Shown here in pieces: positions 45,962-56,588 of a DNA stretch of 64,000 nt. The position numbers and the translations under genes are program-made. The stretch is from Shewanella putrefaciens (GTDB lineage: Bacteria > Pseudomonadota > Gammaproteobacteria > Enterobacterales > Shewanellaceae). Position 1 is the stretch's first letter. The number at the start of each line of letters is the position of its first letter. The notes under the pieces are model-generated. The model saw nothing but the letters and a program-made list of their open reading frames with translations, ran no database searches and was not told the DNA's origin. The stretch lies in assembly GCF_016406325.1 (NCBI RefSeq), contig NZ_CP066370.1:930001-994000 (forward strand), in the 5' to 3' direction.

Positions 45962-47425
45962 CTAAGGGCTAAAGAATCCTGTTTCTTGGCTTACTTGCTG
46001 CCTTGGTTCTTTAATATCTGTGACTGAAAATCGGATCAATTTTCGCCCTGAAGGGACATTATCTTTATCGGCAAGAACCGTTACGGGATAGTCAATTTGT
46101 TCGCCCGCGGCTAAGGTGATAATGGGAGCCGCAATCAAGCTAAAAGGCATTTCACTGTCAACGGCAAGTTGATATTGCTTAGTGTCTTGTGTCTTGTTGC
46201 GGATCTTCAGTTGATAGGTATTTTCAACTTTATTATCCGAGGTTTCACGGTACAGGCTTTGGCGATCGCGTATCACGTTAAGCTGAATTTCGCTGCGGTT
46301 ATTTAGATCTAAGCCTATGACGATGAACATAATAATGACCGCTGCACCGTAGCCTAAGAAACGGGGAGATCGCCAATAGGAATGGGATATTCCTTTGAGA
46401 TCATTTTCACTCATATAGCCGATAAGATTTTGTTTGTAATCGAATTTCAACATAGTTTCGTTACAAGCATCAACACAGGCACCGCAGTTGATGCACTCAT
46501 ATTGTAAGCCGTTACGAATATCGATCCCCGTTGGGCACACTTCGACACATAAATGGCAATCAACACAGTCGCCCAAAGTAGGGTCAGCTAGATTCGTTGC
46601 TTGCTTACGTTTACGTGGACCGCGGGATTCACCACGCTGTGCATCGTAGGTTACTGTTTTAGTATTGGCATCGAACATTACCGCTTGGAAACGGGAATAA
46701 GGGCAGCAATGCAGACACATTTGCTCGCGCATCCAACCCGCATTGAGATAGGTACAAATGGCGAAGAACCAGACCCAACAAGTCACCCAGAAGCTAGCAT
46801 TACCTGTGAATATATCTAAATAGAGTTCGCGTGCGGGGATAAAATAGCCAATAAAACCGCAACCAGTAAGTAAGGCTGCGAGTCCCCATAGGCTATGTTT
46901 TACGGTTCTTTTGCCGATTTTATTTGCTGTCCAAGGGGCTTTGTCGAGTAATTTACGTTTGTTGCTATTACCTTCGATACGGTTTTCTATCCATACATAG
47001 ATAAAGGTCCATGCAGTTTGCGGACAAAGATAGCCACACCAAACGCGTCCCCAGAATACGGTGACAAAAAACAAACCAAAAGCCGCTGCGATAAAAATCC
47101 ATGCTAATAGCGTAAAATCCTGCGGCCAGAGCGTTAACCCAAAAAAGAAAAATTGCTGCTGACTGACATCCAACAATATTGCTTGGCGGCCATTAACAGA
47201 TATAAACGGCAGGGCGAAAAATAGCACAATTAACAGGCTATTCATCATGGTTCTTAAGCGTTGGAAATACCCCTTTTGTTCACGAAAATGAATTTTGCTT
47301 GAGGCAGTGGCATTTTCGAGCGAGGAGTTTGCTTTCGGGGCGGTTGAAATATTTTTAATGGGGATAAATTGCTCTGCTAAGGCAGGTTTTGCGTTTGTAA
47401 TTGGGGTTATGTCGCTCTTTGGCAT
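45962..47425 (-). CDS. ccoG: Cytochrome c oxidase accessory protein CcoG (RdxA/FixG family)
   Basis: CcoG proteins are membrane-bound iron-sulfur proteins that help assemble cbb3-type oxidase, probably by reducing Cu(II) for the CuB site. The 487-residue protein has about five membrane helices, the FWGRVWCGYLCPQTAW segment, a ferredoxin-like pair of cluster motifs CVDCHLCVEVCP and CINCGACVDACN, and a C-terminal immunoglobulin-like periplasmic domain. The N-terminal 50 residues are low in complexity. No ccoNOPQ or ccoHIS genes are adjacent; in place of these a sigma-54 activator gene lies upstream, with its probable operator and a sigma-54 promoter in the gap. Confidence 0.92.
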   Translation of the reverse strand: MPKSDITPITNAKPALAEQFIPIKNISTAPKANSSLENATASSKIHFREQKGYFQRLRTMMNSLLIVLFFALPFISVNGRQAILLDVSQQQFFFFGLTLWPQDFTLLAWIFIAAAFGLFFVTVFWGRVWCGYLCPQTAWTFIYVWIENRIEGNSNKRKLLDKAPWTANKIGKRTVKHSLWGLAALLTGCGFIGYFIPARELYLDIFTGNASFWVTCWVWFFAICTYLNAGWMREQMCLHCCPYSRFQAVMFDANTKTVTYDAQRGESRGPRKRKQATNLADPTLGDCVDCHLCVEVCPTGIDIRNGLQYECINCGACVDACNETMLKFDYKQNLIGYMSENDLKGISHSYWRSPRFLGYGAAVIIMFIVIGLDLNNRSEIQLNVIRDRQSLYRETSDNKVENTYQLKIRNKTQDTKQYQLAVDSEMPFSLIAAPIITLAAGEQIDYPVTVLADKDNVPSGRKLIRFSVTDIKEPRQQVSQETGFFSP

Positions 47426-47464
47426 AAGAGAGTCCTAACGGCTTTAATAAGATTTATCCCCTAT

Positions 47465-47482
47465 TAGCAAGCGTTAGGCCAA
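47465..47482 (-). promoter_or_regulatory. Sigma-54 promoter of ccoG
   Basis: On the minus strand TTGGCCTAACGCTTGCTA gives GG and GC separated by exactly ten bases, with the flanking TTGGC and TTGC of the -24/-12 consensus. Transcription would start near 47455, about 30 bases before the ccoG ATG. Confidence 0.8.
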
Positions 47483-47544
47483 TATGTTGTGAGTTTAATG
47501 TACTGATATTTATGGTTAAAATTAATGAACTGATTATGCATTCT

Positions 47545-47576
47545 CACGATATATCGCGAATTGGCGATATATCGTG
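47545..47576. promoter_or_regulatory. Paired operator (upstream activating sequence) in front of ccoG
   Basis: Two inverted copies of GCGATATATCGTG (47545-47557 and 47564-47576) are separated by GAATTG. Each has the internal palindrome CGATATATCG. The pair is centred about 105 bp upstream of the predicted sigma-54 start, the usual distance for an enhancer-binding activator. A third copy lies in front of the activator gene. Confidence 0.75.
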
Positions 47577-47595
47577 TAATTTAGATAGTAGGGCG

Positions 47596-49062
47596 CTAAT
47601 TCGTTTCATTCATTTGACGTTGGATCCCCAATTTTTTCATCCGCGATCTGAGCGTGCTCGGCGGTACCCCTAAGATATTAGCTGCGCCAGAAGGCCCTGA
47701 TATACGCCAATTTAAGCGTTTAAGTGTTTGTTCTATATGCCATGCTTCTGCTTCAGCTAGGGTTTGATGCTGCAGTGATAAATGTGGCGCATTTAGGTTA
47801 TCGGTTGGCATTGCATGGATGTGTAAAATATCTCCTTGGGTAAGAATTGCTTCACGCTCAAGGATATTTTGTAGCTCACGTACATTGCCGGGCCAAGTGT
47901 AGGCCATCAGTTTTTGTAGGCCTTTTTGACTGACCCCGCGGATTTTTTTACCCAGTTTTCGATTCAAGTTATGGAGTATATGGCTGACTAGTTCGGGGAT
48001 ATCATCCAGCCTCGATCGGAGTGGCGGAACTTTAATTGGGAATACATTCAAACGGTAATAGAGATCCATACGAAATAATCCCAGCTCGACTCGTTTGAGT
48101 AAATCATGGTGGCTGGCTGCGACTAAGCGAATATCCACTTGGATGGTTTCACTACCGCCGAGACGTTCAAAGGATTGCTCTTGAATAACTCGTAGTAATT
48201 TTGATTGGGCTTCCAAACTGAGTTCTGCGACTTCATCGAGGAACAGCGTTCCCTGATGTGCAAGTTCAAATCGACCTTTTCGGCGGCTGGTGGCACCGGT
48301 AAATGCTCCTTTTTCGTGACCAAAGAGTTCACTTTCCAGTAAAGAGGCTGAGAAGGCGGCACAGTTAACGCTGATCATAGGTTTATCTTTGCGGTGACTG
48401 AGTTTGTGTAAGTTGCGGGCAACTAATTCTTTTCCTGTGCCATTTTCACCACAAATCAACACTGTACTGTCGGTGTTGGCAACCATGTGTAGTTGCTGGA
48501 TCATGTGGCGGATAACACTGCTATTACCAGAAATATCCACATCACCTGTTTTATCTGCTAATTCGGCTTGCAGGTAGTGATTTTCTGATGCAAGACGTTC
48601 GGATAGTGCTTGCACTTGGATTAAGGCTTGGCGTAATGAGTGCTCAGTTTGTTTTTGAATACTAATGTCACGAAATATCGCGACTACGCCAATAAGTTGA
48701 TTGTCTCGATAAACAGGAGTAGAGCTGTAATGCACTGGGAAGCTGCTACCATCTTTACGCCAAAACACATCGTGGGTGATCTCGCGGGTGATACCATCCT
48801 TTAAGGTATTGTAAATTGGACAATCTTCTTGGGGATAATGGCTGCCATCCGCATGGCTATGATGGTGGCAATTATGGATATTTTTGCCCAGTAACTCTGC
48901 ATTTTTCCAGCCTGTCATCCGTTCAGCTGCTGGATTGATAAAAACGGCATTTCCATTTAAATCAAAACCATAAATACCTTCACCCACGGCATTGAGTAGC
49001 AACTGATTTTCCGGCAGAAAATGTTTGTCTAATGGTTCTTTAGGGGAGGGGGTCTTAGTCAT
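47596..49062 (-). CDS. Sigma-54-dependent transcriptional activator with PAS sensor (PAS-AAA+-Fis)
   Basis: A 488-residue enhancer-binding protein. A PAS domain (about 15-140) contains [19 protein letters not shown], then a short coiled coil ([16 protein letters not shown]). The AAA+ domain (about 175-410) has Walker A GENGTGKE, the sigma-54 contact loop GAFTGA, and Walker [12 protein letters not shown]. The C-terminus is a Fis-type helix-turn-helix ([21 protein letters not shown]). There is no receiver domain, so the signal should enter through PAS. Operator copies occur both upstream of ccoG and upstream of its own start, pointing to activation of ccoG and autoregulation. A His/Cys-rich PAS suggests metal, haem or redox sensing, which is inference only. 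Confidence 0.9.
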   Translation of the reverse strand: MTKTPSPKEPLDKHFLPENQLLLNAVGEGIYGFDLNGNAVFINPAAERMTGWKNAELLGKNIHNCHHHSHADGSHYPQEDCPIYNTLKDGITREITHDVFWRKDGSSFPVHYSSTPVYRDNQLIGVVAIFRDISIQKQTEHSLRQALIQVQALSERLASENHYLQAELADKTGDVDISGNSSVIRHMIQQLHMVANTDSTVLICGENGTGKELVARNLHKLSHRKDKPMISVNCAAFSASLLESELFGHEKGAFTGATSRRKGRFELAHQGTLFLDEVAELSLEAQSKLLRVIQEQSFERLGGSETIQVDIRLVAASHHDLLKRVELGLFRMDLYYRLNVFPIKVPPLRSRLDDIPELVSHILHNLNRKLGKKIRGVSQKGLQKLMAYTWPGNVRELQNILEREAILTQGDILHIHAMPTDNLNAPHLSLQHQTLAEAEAWHIEQTLKRLNWRISGPSGAANILGVPPSTLRSRMKKLGIQRQMNETN

Positions 49063-49096
49063 ACACAGATTACCGAGGTAGCAAGCAGATAGCTTG

Positions 49097-49129
49097 ATTA
49101 TACACTTTATATCTTGGCGATATATCGTG
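49097..49129 (-). promoter_or_regulatory. Promoter with overlapping operator for the sigma-54 activator gene
   Basis: On the minus strand TATAAT lies at 49102-49097. The third operator copy, sharing TTGGCGATATATCGTG with the ccoG site, occupies 49114-49129 and covers the -35 position. This arrangement fits negative autoregulation. The rest of the gap to 49276 shows no gene. Confidence 0.55.
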
Positions 49130-49276
49130 ACTTTGATGTTTGGCTTACAGCATGATTCGGTATCTTACATTCAATGCTCTTTCTTAGCGTGAGATGCAGT
49201 TTGTTAGATATTTTGTTGTAGTCATCGATGTGATACGTATGAATTAAAACGCCTTTAAAGATGCTTTGATTAGAAT

Positions 49277-49837
49277 TCAGTATGAGTATGCTGGACGACC
49301 TTGGGCCGCTGCAAGGCCATTAAGCACATCATTGATACTCAATTTTGCTGGTAACACAATGCCTTTAGGTAAACTTGGCCCATAGATTTTATTGTAAGGC
49401 GTGCCTGGTACTCCCTCATGGCGCATATATGATTCAATTGTGCTGTTGGCTTCACTCCAATTGCCTTGCATTAAAATAATATTTTCTGCCATTAGGGCAT
49501 TTACAATTTGTTCTCTGTGGGTCACATCGGCTTTATTCGTTTGGCAAATCGTGCACCAATCTGAAGTGATATCGACAAAAACCGTATAACCCTGTGCGAC
49601 CAGAGGAGCAATTTCGGCGGGTGCTAAGGTATGCCATTGGAGTTTTTGGTAAGCCTGATAATCTTCTCCTTTGTGTACAAATCCGATAATACTGCCTAAA
49701 CCTAATGCAAAAAATCCTAAGGTAAAAATCACTGATAATGGGATGTTTTTACCTTTTCTCTTTTGCCATAACAAAAGCAGAATGACACCGATTAGTAAAC
49801 TAAGAAGAATAAAACTGATGAGGGTGATTGTGCCCAT
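49277..49837 (-). CDS. Membrane-anchored thioredoxin-like protein (DsbD C-terminal-like)
   Basis: A 186-residue protein with two N-terminal membrane helices (about 4-24 and 33-53) and a thioredoxin-fold domain with the redox pair C95/C98 in SDWCTICQTNK. The surrounding VFVDITSDWCTICQTNKADV resembles the C-terminal domain of DsbD/ScsB-type electron carriers. The topology places the domain in the periplasm if the N-terminus is cytoplasmic, though either orientation is possible. The DsbD transmembrane and N-terminal domains are absent. It lies upstream of the sigma-54 activator and CcoG on the same strand, so thiol or copper redox chemistry is a common theme. Confidence 0.82.
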   Translation of the reverse strand: MGTITLISFILLSLLIGVILLLLWQKRKGKNIPLSVIFTLGFFALGLGSIIGFVHKGEDYQAYQKLQWHTLAPAEIAPLVAQGYTVFVDITSDWCTICQTNKADVTHREQIVNALMAENIILMQGNWSEANSTIESYMRHEGVPGTPYNKIYGPSLPKGIVLPAKLSINDVLNGLAAAQGRPAYSY

Positions 49838-50058
49838 AAACGCTTCCGCTTGAGAATATCTAAAACAAGTTGGTATTTATCTTAGTCGCTAACAGCTTAA
49901 AACTACGTGAATTTAGGATATTTATCCCACTTGTATCATGTTAGTTGCTGCTCCATGCTCTAAAGCCGAGTATTAACATTAACGCCTTACTCTGCCGATG
50001 TTAGAATGTCGCTATGCGAAAACCCGTTGAGTTTATTTATCCCTTTTAGGACATATAC

Positions 50059-50673
50059 ATGAGTTTGAGTACTTGGTTTGGTTTATTGGCAATTTGTTGT
50101 TTGGGAGCTATGTCTCCGGGGCTAAGTTTAGCCATGGTGGTACGTCATACGTTAGGGGGTGGACGTAGTAAAGGGATTGTTTGTGCATGGGCGCATTCTA
50201 TCGGGATCGGTTTTTATGCCTTGATCACGTTATTGGGTCTAGCCGTAGCCCTAAAAAAAGCCCCTTTACTATTTAATGGAATTGCAATTATGGGGGCTTT
50301 ATATCTAGCCTGGATTGGTATTCAGTCGCTGCGCTCAAATGGTGGTGTGCAAGCAAAACTTGCCGCCGGAGAAGCAACTGATACATTCACTGCGGCGAGG
50401 GATGGATTAGCTATCTCTCTTTTTAACCCCAAAATCCTACTGTTTTTTTTGGCGCTGTTTAGCCAGTTTGTCATGGTGGCAGATAGCATGACAGGGCAGG
50501 CCTTGATTGTTTTGACCCCTTTAATCGTGGACGGTCTCTGGTATAGCTTAGTTGCGTTAATGTTGTCTCATTCGCGGGTGTTACCTAAACTTCGAGAAAA
50601 GGCGGGTTTGATTGATAAATTAACTGGTATCGTCTTAATACTGTTAGCTATTCGAGTGATTTATACGCTTTAA
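50059..50673 (+). CDS. LysE-family translocator (amino acid exporter)
   Basis: A 204-residue membrane protein with six helices of the LysE/RhtB family, which export amino acids and related metabolites. The N-terminal signature is GAMSPGLSLAMVVRHTLGGGRSKG, and FNPKILLFFLALFSQFV is the second conserved segment. The start at 50059 has TTTTAGGAC upstream. It is a single gene closed by a terminator that also serves the convergent DUF3144 gene. Substrate unknown. Confidence 0.9.
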   Translation: MSLSTWFGLLAICCLGAMSPGLSLAMVVRHTLGGGRSKGIVCAWAHSIGIGFYALITLLGLAVALKKAPLLFNGIAIMGALYLAWIGIQSLRSNGGVQAKLAAGEATDTFTAARDGLAISLFNPKILLFFLALFSQFVMVADSMTGQALIVLTPLIVDGLWYSLVALMLSHSRVLPKLREKAGLIDKLTGIVLILLAIRVIYTL

Positions 50674-50680
50674 ACCGCAT

Positions 50681-50716
50681 GAATAATAACGCCATCAGTT
50701 GATGGCGTTATTATTC
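50681..50716. terminator. Bidirectional terminator between the LysE-family and DUF3144 genes
   Basis: A 17-bp perfect inverted repeat (50681-50697 and 50700-50716) lies between two convergent genes. AT-rich ends give T-rich 3' flanks on either strand. Confidence 0.78.
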
Positions 50717-50738
50717 GGATTTTAGGATCGCGGTTTAA

Positions 50739-51062
50739 TTAGCTTTTAAATATTTGCACGGAGTCATCCGCTTCTGCTGGCGCTGATTCTTCCTGAATAA
50801 CCGGGGGATTAGCGATATGATCTTCTAAATTATCATTCAGCATTTCACGATATTCAGAACTAAACCATTCTAGGGCGCTATCTTTTTCTGCGCCTAAATC
50901 AGCAGATTTTATGGCTGCTTCAAAGGCATTAAAACGTGCTGCTGCAAAACGCAGGGCTGTACCGACTTTACCGACATCGCCTTCTTGCTGGCTTAGCTGA
51001 TTGGCTAAAGCAATAAATTGATCGGCAAGTTCAAAAATGGTGGTGTTGCTCGTTTCGGTCAT
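50739..51062 (-). CDS. DUF3144 family protein
   Basis: A 107-residue soluble, acidic and helical protein of the DUF3144 family (FELADQFIALANQLSQQE, GTALRFAAARFNAFEA, FSSEYREMLNDNLEDHI). The function is unknown. The ATG at 51062 gives the family N-terminus (MTETSNTT); the frame from 51086 adds eight unconserved residues. It is a single gene downstream of the pilin gene and convergent with the LysE-family gene. Confidence 0.82.
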   Translation of the reverse strand: MTETSNTTIFELADQFIALANQLSQQEGDVGKVGTALRFAAARFNAFEAAIKSADLGAEKDSALEWFSSEYREMLNDNLEDHIANPPVIQEESAPAEADDSVQIFKS

Positions 51063-51135
51063 GGTGCTCACTCTGGAAAATAACAAATCAATGGCCGATT
51101 CTATCCTAATTAGCTTAAGAAGGAATCGTTAAACA

Positions 51136-51678
51136 TCAACTATTGGGATCTAAGTCGGTCGTAACGGTTCCATCGCGGGAGTCATAGTAAACGGCCAATT
51201 TGTCATTAGCTCGATAGGAATATTTACACTGACTAGGGGAGATGTAACTGGCTTTATAATCGGTGTCATCGGCATCAATATTTAAACGCGAAACGCTAGG
51301 TAGTGCATTCTGAAACAGCACTTGCCATACAGAAACGCAGTCTTCTACGTTATCCAATACGGGTGAGGCTTCATTGCCGTAAATATAGTGCTGGGCAGGC
51401 CAGCCAAAAGCGTTGAAATCAACTTGTTCAGACTGTGCTGTACCAAATACTGGTAAATCTTCGCTTGGACCTGAACCTACTTTTACTGCCCATACAGAAC
51501 GAGCCAAATTGAGCCCCGTTTTAAAACCTCCGGCACTCGCTTTTACGCTGGCTATTTGTGCGTCCTGTTGTATGTTAACGAATTTGGGTAACGCCACGAC
51601 AGCGAGAATGCCAAGCAATAGGATTACGACCACGAGTTCTATTAAGGTAAAACCTGCTTGTGGGTATTTTGATCTCAT
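51136..51678 (-). CDS. Type IV pilin-like protein (prepilin with MSHA-type features)
   Basis: A 180-residue protein with a classic type III prepilin leader: MRSKYPQAG then FTLIELVVVILLLGILAVVALP. Prepilin peptidase should cut after Gly9, leaving N-methylated Phe and the assembly-essential Glu5. The C-terminal domain has a cysteine pair (EDCVSVW, SQCKYSY) that could form the pilin D-loop disulfide. FVNIQQDAQIASVKASAGGFK resembles MshA-type pilins. No pilus assembly genes are near, so it is an orphan pilin or minor pilin. It is divergent from ung. Confidence 0.85.
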   Translation of the reverse strand: MRSKYPQAGFTLIELVVVILLLGILAVVALPKFVNIQQDAQIASVKASAGGFKTGLNLARSVWAVKVGSGPSEDLPVFGTAQSEQVDFNAFGWPAQHYIYGNEASPVLDNVEDCVSVWQVLFQNALPSVSRLNIDADDTDYKASYISPSQCKYSYRANDKLAVYYDSRDGTVTTDLDPNS

Positions 51679-51861
51679 TATGGTGAATATGAAGCGACGA
51701 GGTGAGTTTAAAATGTGTAGGCACTATAACATTTAAAATCGGCCTAATTAACTTAAAATGGTTTTATTGTGGGCCGAGTGAGCACATTAATCTCACACTT
51801 GGCTTGTGAATGTTAGCCATGACTTTTAAGCTAGCCACATTGTAATTTGAGGATAATTATT

Positions 51862-52527
51862 GTGACTTTTTCAACTTGGCAGGATTTTATTGATAACCAG
51901 CGTGCACAAACTTACTACCAAGAGTTAATCGCATTTGTGAACAAAGAACGACAATTGGGCAAAGTCATTTATCCTCCTAAAGAGGATGTTTTTAACGCTT
52001 TCAAGATGACTCCCCTTGAAAATGTTCGAGTCGTACTCATTGGACAAGATCCTTACCATGGCCCAAATCAGGCGCATGGATTATGCTTCTCCGTTAGGCG
52101 TGGTATTAAGCCACCACCATCATTGGCTAATATGTATAAAGAACTGGTTAATGATATTCCTGGTTTCCATATTCCTGACCATGGTGATTTAAGCTACTGG
52201 GCCGAACAAGGGATCTTAATGCTCAATACGGTATTAACAGTTGAGCAAGGCCAAGCTCACTCACATGCCAATGCTGGCTGGGAGATATTTACTACCGCAG
52301 TATTAAAATTGTTAAACGAGCAATCTAGGCCGATTATTTTTGTGCTGTGGGGTAGCCATGCAATAAAGAAAGGTGCAGTCATTACTGCGCCGCAGCATCA
52401 AGTGTTGTGTGGGCCGCATCCATCCCCTTTATCCGCCTATCGTGGATTTTTTGGTTGTGGGCATTTTTCAAAGGTGAACCAATTGCTGACAGCGCGGGGT
52501 GAAATCCCTATACAGTGGCAAGTTTAA
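51862..52527 (+). CDS. ung: Uracil-DNA glycosylase
   Basis: Ung removes uracil from DNA to begin base excision repair. The 221-residue protein has the catalytic water-activating Asp63 in [14 protein letters not shown] and the uracil/DNA-binding loop [14 protein letters not shown]. Further family segments are [35 protein letters not shown] and FVLWGSHA. The GTG at 51862 with GAGGAT upstream gives the length and N-terminus expected; the in-frame TTG five codons earlier is rejected. Confidence 0.96.
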   Translation: MTFSTWQDFIDNQRAQTYYQELIAFVNKERQLGKVIYPPKEDVFNAFKMTPLENVRVVLIGQDPYHGPNQAHGLCFSVRRGIKPPPSLANMYKELVNDIPGFHIPDHGDLSYWAEQGILMLNTVLTVEQGQAHSHANAGWEIFTTAVLKLLNEQSRPIIFVLWGSHAIKKGAVITAPQHQVLCGPHPSPLSAYRGFFGCGHFSKVNQLLTARGEIPIQWQV

Positions 52528-52533
52528 TGACTC

Positions 52534-52570
52534 AATAAAAAAGGTCTTACATAGTAAGACCTTTTTTATT
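52534..52570. terminator. Bidirectional terminator between ung and ispB
   Basis: A 17-bp perfect inverted repeat, with arms at 52534-52550 and 52554-52570 and a three-base loop, has A/T-rich ends that make a T tract on both strands. It separates convergent ung and ispB. Confidence 0.9.
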
Positions 52571-52589
52571 CTAAGTTGAGTGCAAACAA

Positions 52590-53561
52590 TTAATGATTGC
52601 GATCAACTGATATTTTAGCCAGTGACACTAAAGCCTCTTTAAATTCGCTATCTGGCAATACATCCAGTGCTGCAATGGCTTTTTCCGATTCTTCAATCGC
52701 TTTTTGCTGAGTGTAGGTTAATGCACCACAGTGATGTAATGCGGCCACAATTTTATCAATTGCCTGCGTACCATCACCTTGCTCAATGGCTTGGCGAATA
52801 AGTTGCCTTTCCTCATTGGTGCCGTGGGCGATGGCGTAGATTAAAGGTAGCGTCGGTTTGCCCTCGGCGAGATCATCACCAATATTCTTTCCTAACTCTT
52901 CAGTATCAGCGGTGTAATCGAGCAAATCATCAGTTAATTGAAAAGCGGTTCCGAGATATTTCCCATAATTACCAAGAGCGGTTTCCTGCTCAGTGCTTGC
53001 TCCCGCTAATACTGCTGCAAGCAAGGTCGCCGCTTCAAATAACTTAGCTGTTTTACAGTAAATGACACGCATATAGCTTTCTTCAGTGGTGTCAGGATCG
53101 TTGCAATTCATTAATTGCAATACTTCACCCTCAGCCAGTACGTTGGTCGTATCCGCTAAGACCCGCAGCACTCTCATATTATCGAGTTCTGTCATCATCT
53201 GAAATGAGCGCGTGTAAAGGAAATCACCCACAAGCACACTTGCACTGTTTCCAAATAGGGCGTTCGCGGTTTCGCGCCCACGGCGAAGTGTCGATTCATC
53301 AACAACATCATCATGGAGTAATGAGGCGGTATGGATAAACTCAATGATAGCCGCGAGCTTGAGGTGTGCATCACCTTCGTAGCTTACCGTACGTGCAGCA
53401 AGCACTGACAGTAAAGGACGAAGACGCTTACCGCCACCATTGATAATGTAGAAACCTAGCTGGTTGATCAGGGCGACATCTGACTCAAGCTGTTTATATA
53501 TCAGCTGATTGACTGCTTGCATATCAGTGTCAGCCAGTTGACGAATAGCGTTTAAATCCAT
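52590..53561 (-). CDS. ispB: Octaprenyl diphosphate synthase
   Basis: IspB extends farnesyl diphosphate with isopentenyl diphosphate to make the octaprenyl side chain of ubiquinone and menaquinone. In the 323-residue protein the two Asp-rich motifs are LLHDDVVDE and DDLLD, with GGGKRLRPLL and FGNSASVLVGDFLYTRSFQMM between. It aligns along its whole length with E. coli IspB; the start at 53561 (MDLNAIRQLADTDM) is chosen on that basis, the eight codons upstream being unconserved. It is divergent from rplU, as in E. coli. Confidence 0.95.
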   Translation of the reverse strand: MDLNAIRQLADTDMQAVNQLIYKQLESDVALINQLGFYIINGGGKRLRPLLSVLAARTVSYEGDAHLKLAAIIEFIHTASLLHDDVVDESTLRRGRETANALFGNSASVLVGDFLYTRSFQMMTELDNMRVLRVLADTTNVLAEGEVLQLMNCNDPDTTEESYMRVIYCKTAKLFEAATLLAAVLAGASTEQETALGNYGKYLGTAFQLTDDLLDYTADTEELGKNIGDDLAEGKPTLPLIYAIAHGTNEERQLIRQAIEQGDGTQAIDKIVAALHHCGALTYTQQKAIEESEKAIAALDVLPDSEFKEALVSLAKISVDRNH

Positions 53562-53719
53562 AATAGACTCTGGTTGTGGGGCCATTACGTACCCGGCCTC
53601 TATTTTAGGCTCACGTGTTATATAGAATGAATTTTACCTAAAATTCTGACATATGACAGCACTCGGACAACTAATGTGCGAGTTATTCCGGCCTTTTTTT
53701 ATTCTTTCCTAATTAGGGC

Positions 53720-53748
53720 TTGTCAGAAATGGATTCTTCGCGTAAACT
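53720..53748 (+). promoter_or_regulatory. Promoter of rplU-rpmA
   Basis: TTGTCA at 53720-53725 and TAAACT at 53743-53748 with the ideal 17-bp spacing precede a leader of about 80 nt. It is the best sigma-70 match in the ispB/rplU divergent region. Confidence 0.7.
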
Positions 53749-53836
53749 CCGCGCCCATTGTCAATAAAGTTTTTGTAGCACCCTGCCTCCCCAAAAGTGC
53801 GAGCCAGCGTGTTAGGAATATCGGAGTAAAATAGCT

Positions 53837-54148
53837 ATGTACGCTGTTTTTCAAAGTGGTGGTAAACAACACCGTGTAGCTGAAGGCCACACAGTTCGTT
53901 TAGAAAAATTAGAAGTTGCTACTGGTTCAACTGTTGAGTTCGATCAAGTTTTACTGATCGCTGATGGTGAAACAGTGCACGTTGGTGCTCCTTTAGTAGC
54001 TGGCGGTAAAGTCGTTGCTGAAGTAGTGAGTCATGGTCGTGGCGAGAAAGTAACTATCGTTAAGTTCCGTCGTCGTAAGCACCACGACAAGAAAATGGGC
54101 CACCGTCAGTGGTTCACTGAAGTTAAAATTACTGCTATCAACGCATAA
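53837..54148 (+). CDS. rplU: 50S ribosomal protein L21
   Basis: A 103-residue ribosomal protein that binds 23S rRNA in the large subunit. The sequence is typical from [17 protein letters not shown] through [23 protein letters not shown]. Gene order rplU-rpmA-obgE, with 14 bp to rpmA, is the standard one. RBS TCGGAGTAAA precedes the ATG. Codon use is of the highly expressed type. Confidence 0.98.
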   Translation: MYAVFQSGGKQHRVAEGHTVRLEKLEVATGSTVEFDQVLLIADGETVHVGAPLVAGGKVVAEVVSHGRGEKVTIVKFRRRKHHDKKMGHRQWFTEVKITAINA

Positions 54149-54159
54149 TAGGAGTCTAA

Positions 54160-54417
<258 letters not shown>

Positions 54418-54441
54418 TTTTCGAATCTAGCTTATACTGTT

Positions 54442-54476
54442 AAAGCCCCGCCTTTGGTGGGGCTTTCTGTTTTTTA
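54442..54476 (+). terminator. Rho-independent terminator after rpmA
   Basis: AAAGCCCC/GGGGCTTT with an inner CC/GG pair and loop TTT is followed by CTGTTTTTT, 24 bases after rpmA. The gap to obgE is otherwise gene-free. Confidence 0.88.
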
Positions 54477-54602
54477 TGCTTCTATTTACGCTGTATCAAT
54501 GATGAGTTTGGTAAATTTTTACCAAATTGAGGGCGTTGGCAGGTAAGATTGGGAGCAAAGTATCTCGAGTTTTTTGGCGACCGATGAAGTTAGACGGTAT
54601 AA

Positions 54603-55799
<1,197 letters not shown>

Positions 55800-55826
55800 T
55801 ATTAATGTCTGAGTTTTGAGAGTCCC

Positions 55827-56588
55827 GTGTACGCTGATACTCAAAATGATATTACTCGGCAGGTTGTGCGTGTTGCACAACTGCTACTGGCCTATGGCGC
55901 TGAATCTGATCTCGTTGAAGAAATCAGTCAGCGTTTAGGCCAGGCTTTAGGCCTTGCTAGCGTAGAGCTTTCTATTTCCTCAAATTCCCTCGTCTTGACC
56001 AGTTTGGTTCATGGCCGCTGTATTACCACTACCCGTCGAATTCGTGAACATGGCATCAATATGACCATAGTGTGTGAATTGCAGCGGATCTGCTTATTAG
56101 CTGAAAAAGGGCTTTATGGACCTAATGAAGTTCGTAAACGTCTCGCTCGTATTGAGCCTAAAACCTATCCACCTGCTTTAGTTGTGTTAATGATAGGGCT
56201 GTCCTGTGCCAGTTTTTGCCATCTCTTTAATGGCGATTTAGCCGCGTGTGTGATCACTTTTTTTGCTTCTGCGGTAGGCATGTCCGTTCGTTTAGCGATT
56301 GCCAAACGCCATTTTAATTTATTGGTGAATTTTGCTACGACTGCATTTGTGATTAGTATGATTGCGCAAACAGGTTACGTATTTTCACTCAGTGAAACAC
56401 CACAGTCGGCAATGGCGGCGAGTGTGCTCATGTTGGTGCCCGGTTTCCCTATGATTAATGCGATTTCCGATATGGTGAAAGGCCATATGAACGTGGGGAT
56501 TTCACGCTGGGGACATGCAACACTGTTGACTGTATCGTCTGTGATTGGCATAACCATTGCCATGCAGCTCGGTGGTATCTTTCTATGA
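55827..56588 (+). CDS. yjjP: YjjP-type subunit of the split ThrE threonine/serine exporter family
   Basis: A 253-residue protein with a soluble N-terminal half (RVAQLLLAYGAESDLVEEISQRLG, the ThrE/DUF1212 signature) and five membrane helices. In E. coli YjjP acts with YjjB, where the pair has been linked to succinate export; related ThrE proteins export threonine and serine. The start is the GTG at 55827, with GAGAG upstream. It ends in an ATGA overlap with yjjB, so the two should be made together. Confidence 0.88.
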   Translation: MYADTQNDITRQVVRVAQLLLAYGAESDLVEEISQRLGQALGLASVELSISSNSLVLTSLVHGRCITTTRRIREHGINMTIVCELQRICLLAEKGLYGPNEVRKRLARIEPKTYPPALVVLMIGLSCASFCHLFNGDLAACVITFFASAVGMSVRLAIAKRHFNLLVNFATTAFVISMIAQTGYVFSLSETPQSAMAASVLMLVPGFPMINAISDMVKGHMNVGISRWGHATLLTVSSVIGITIAMQLGGIFL

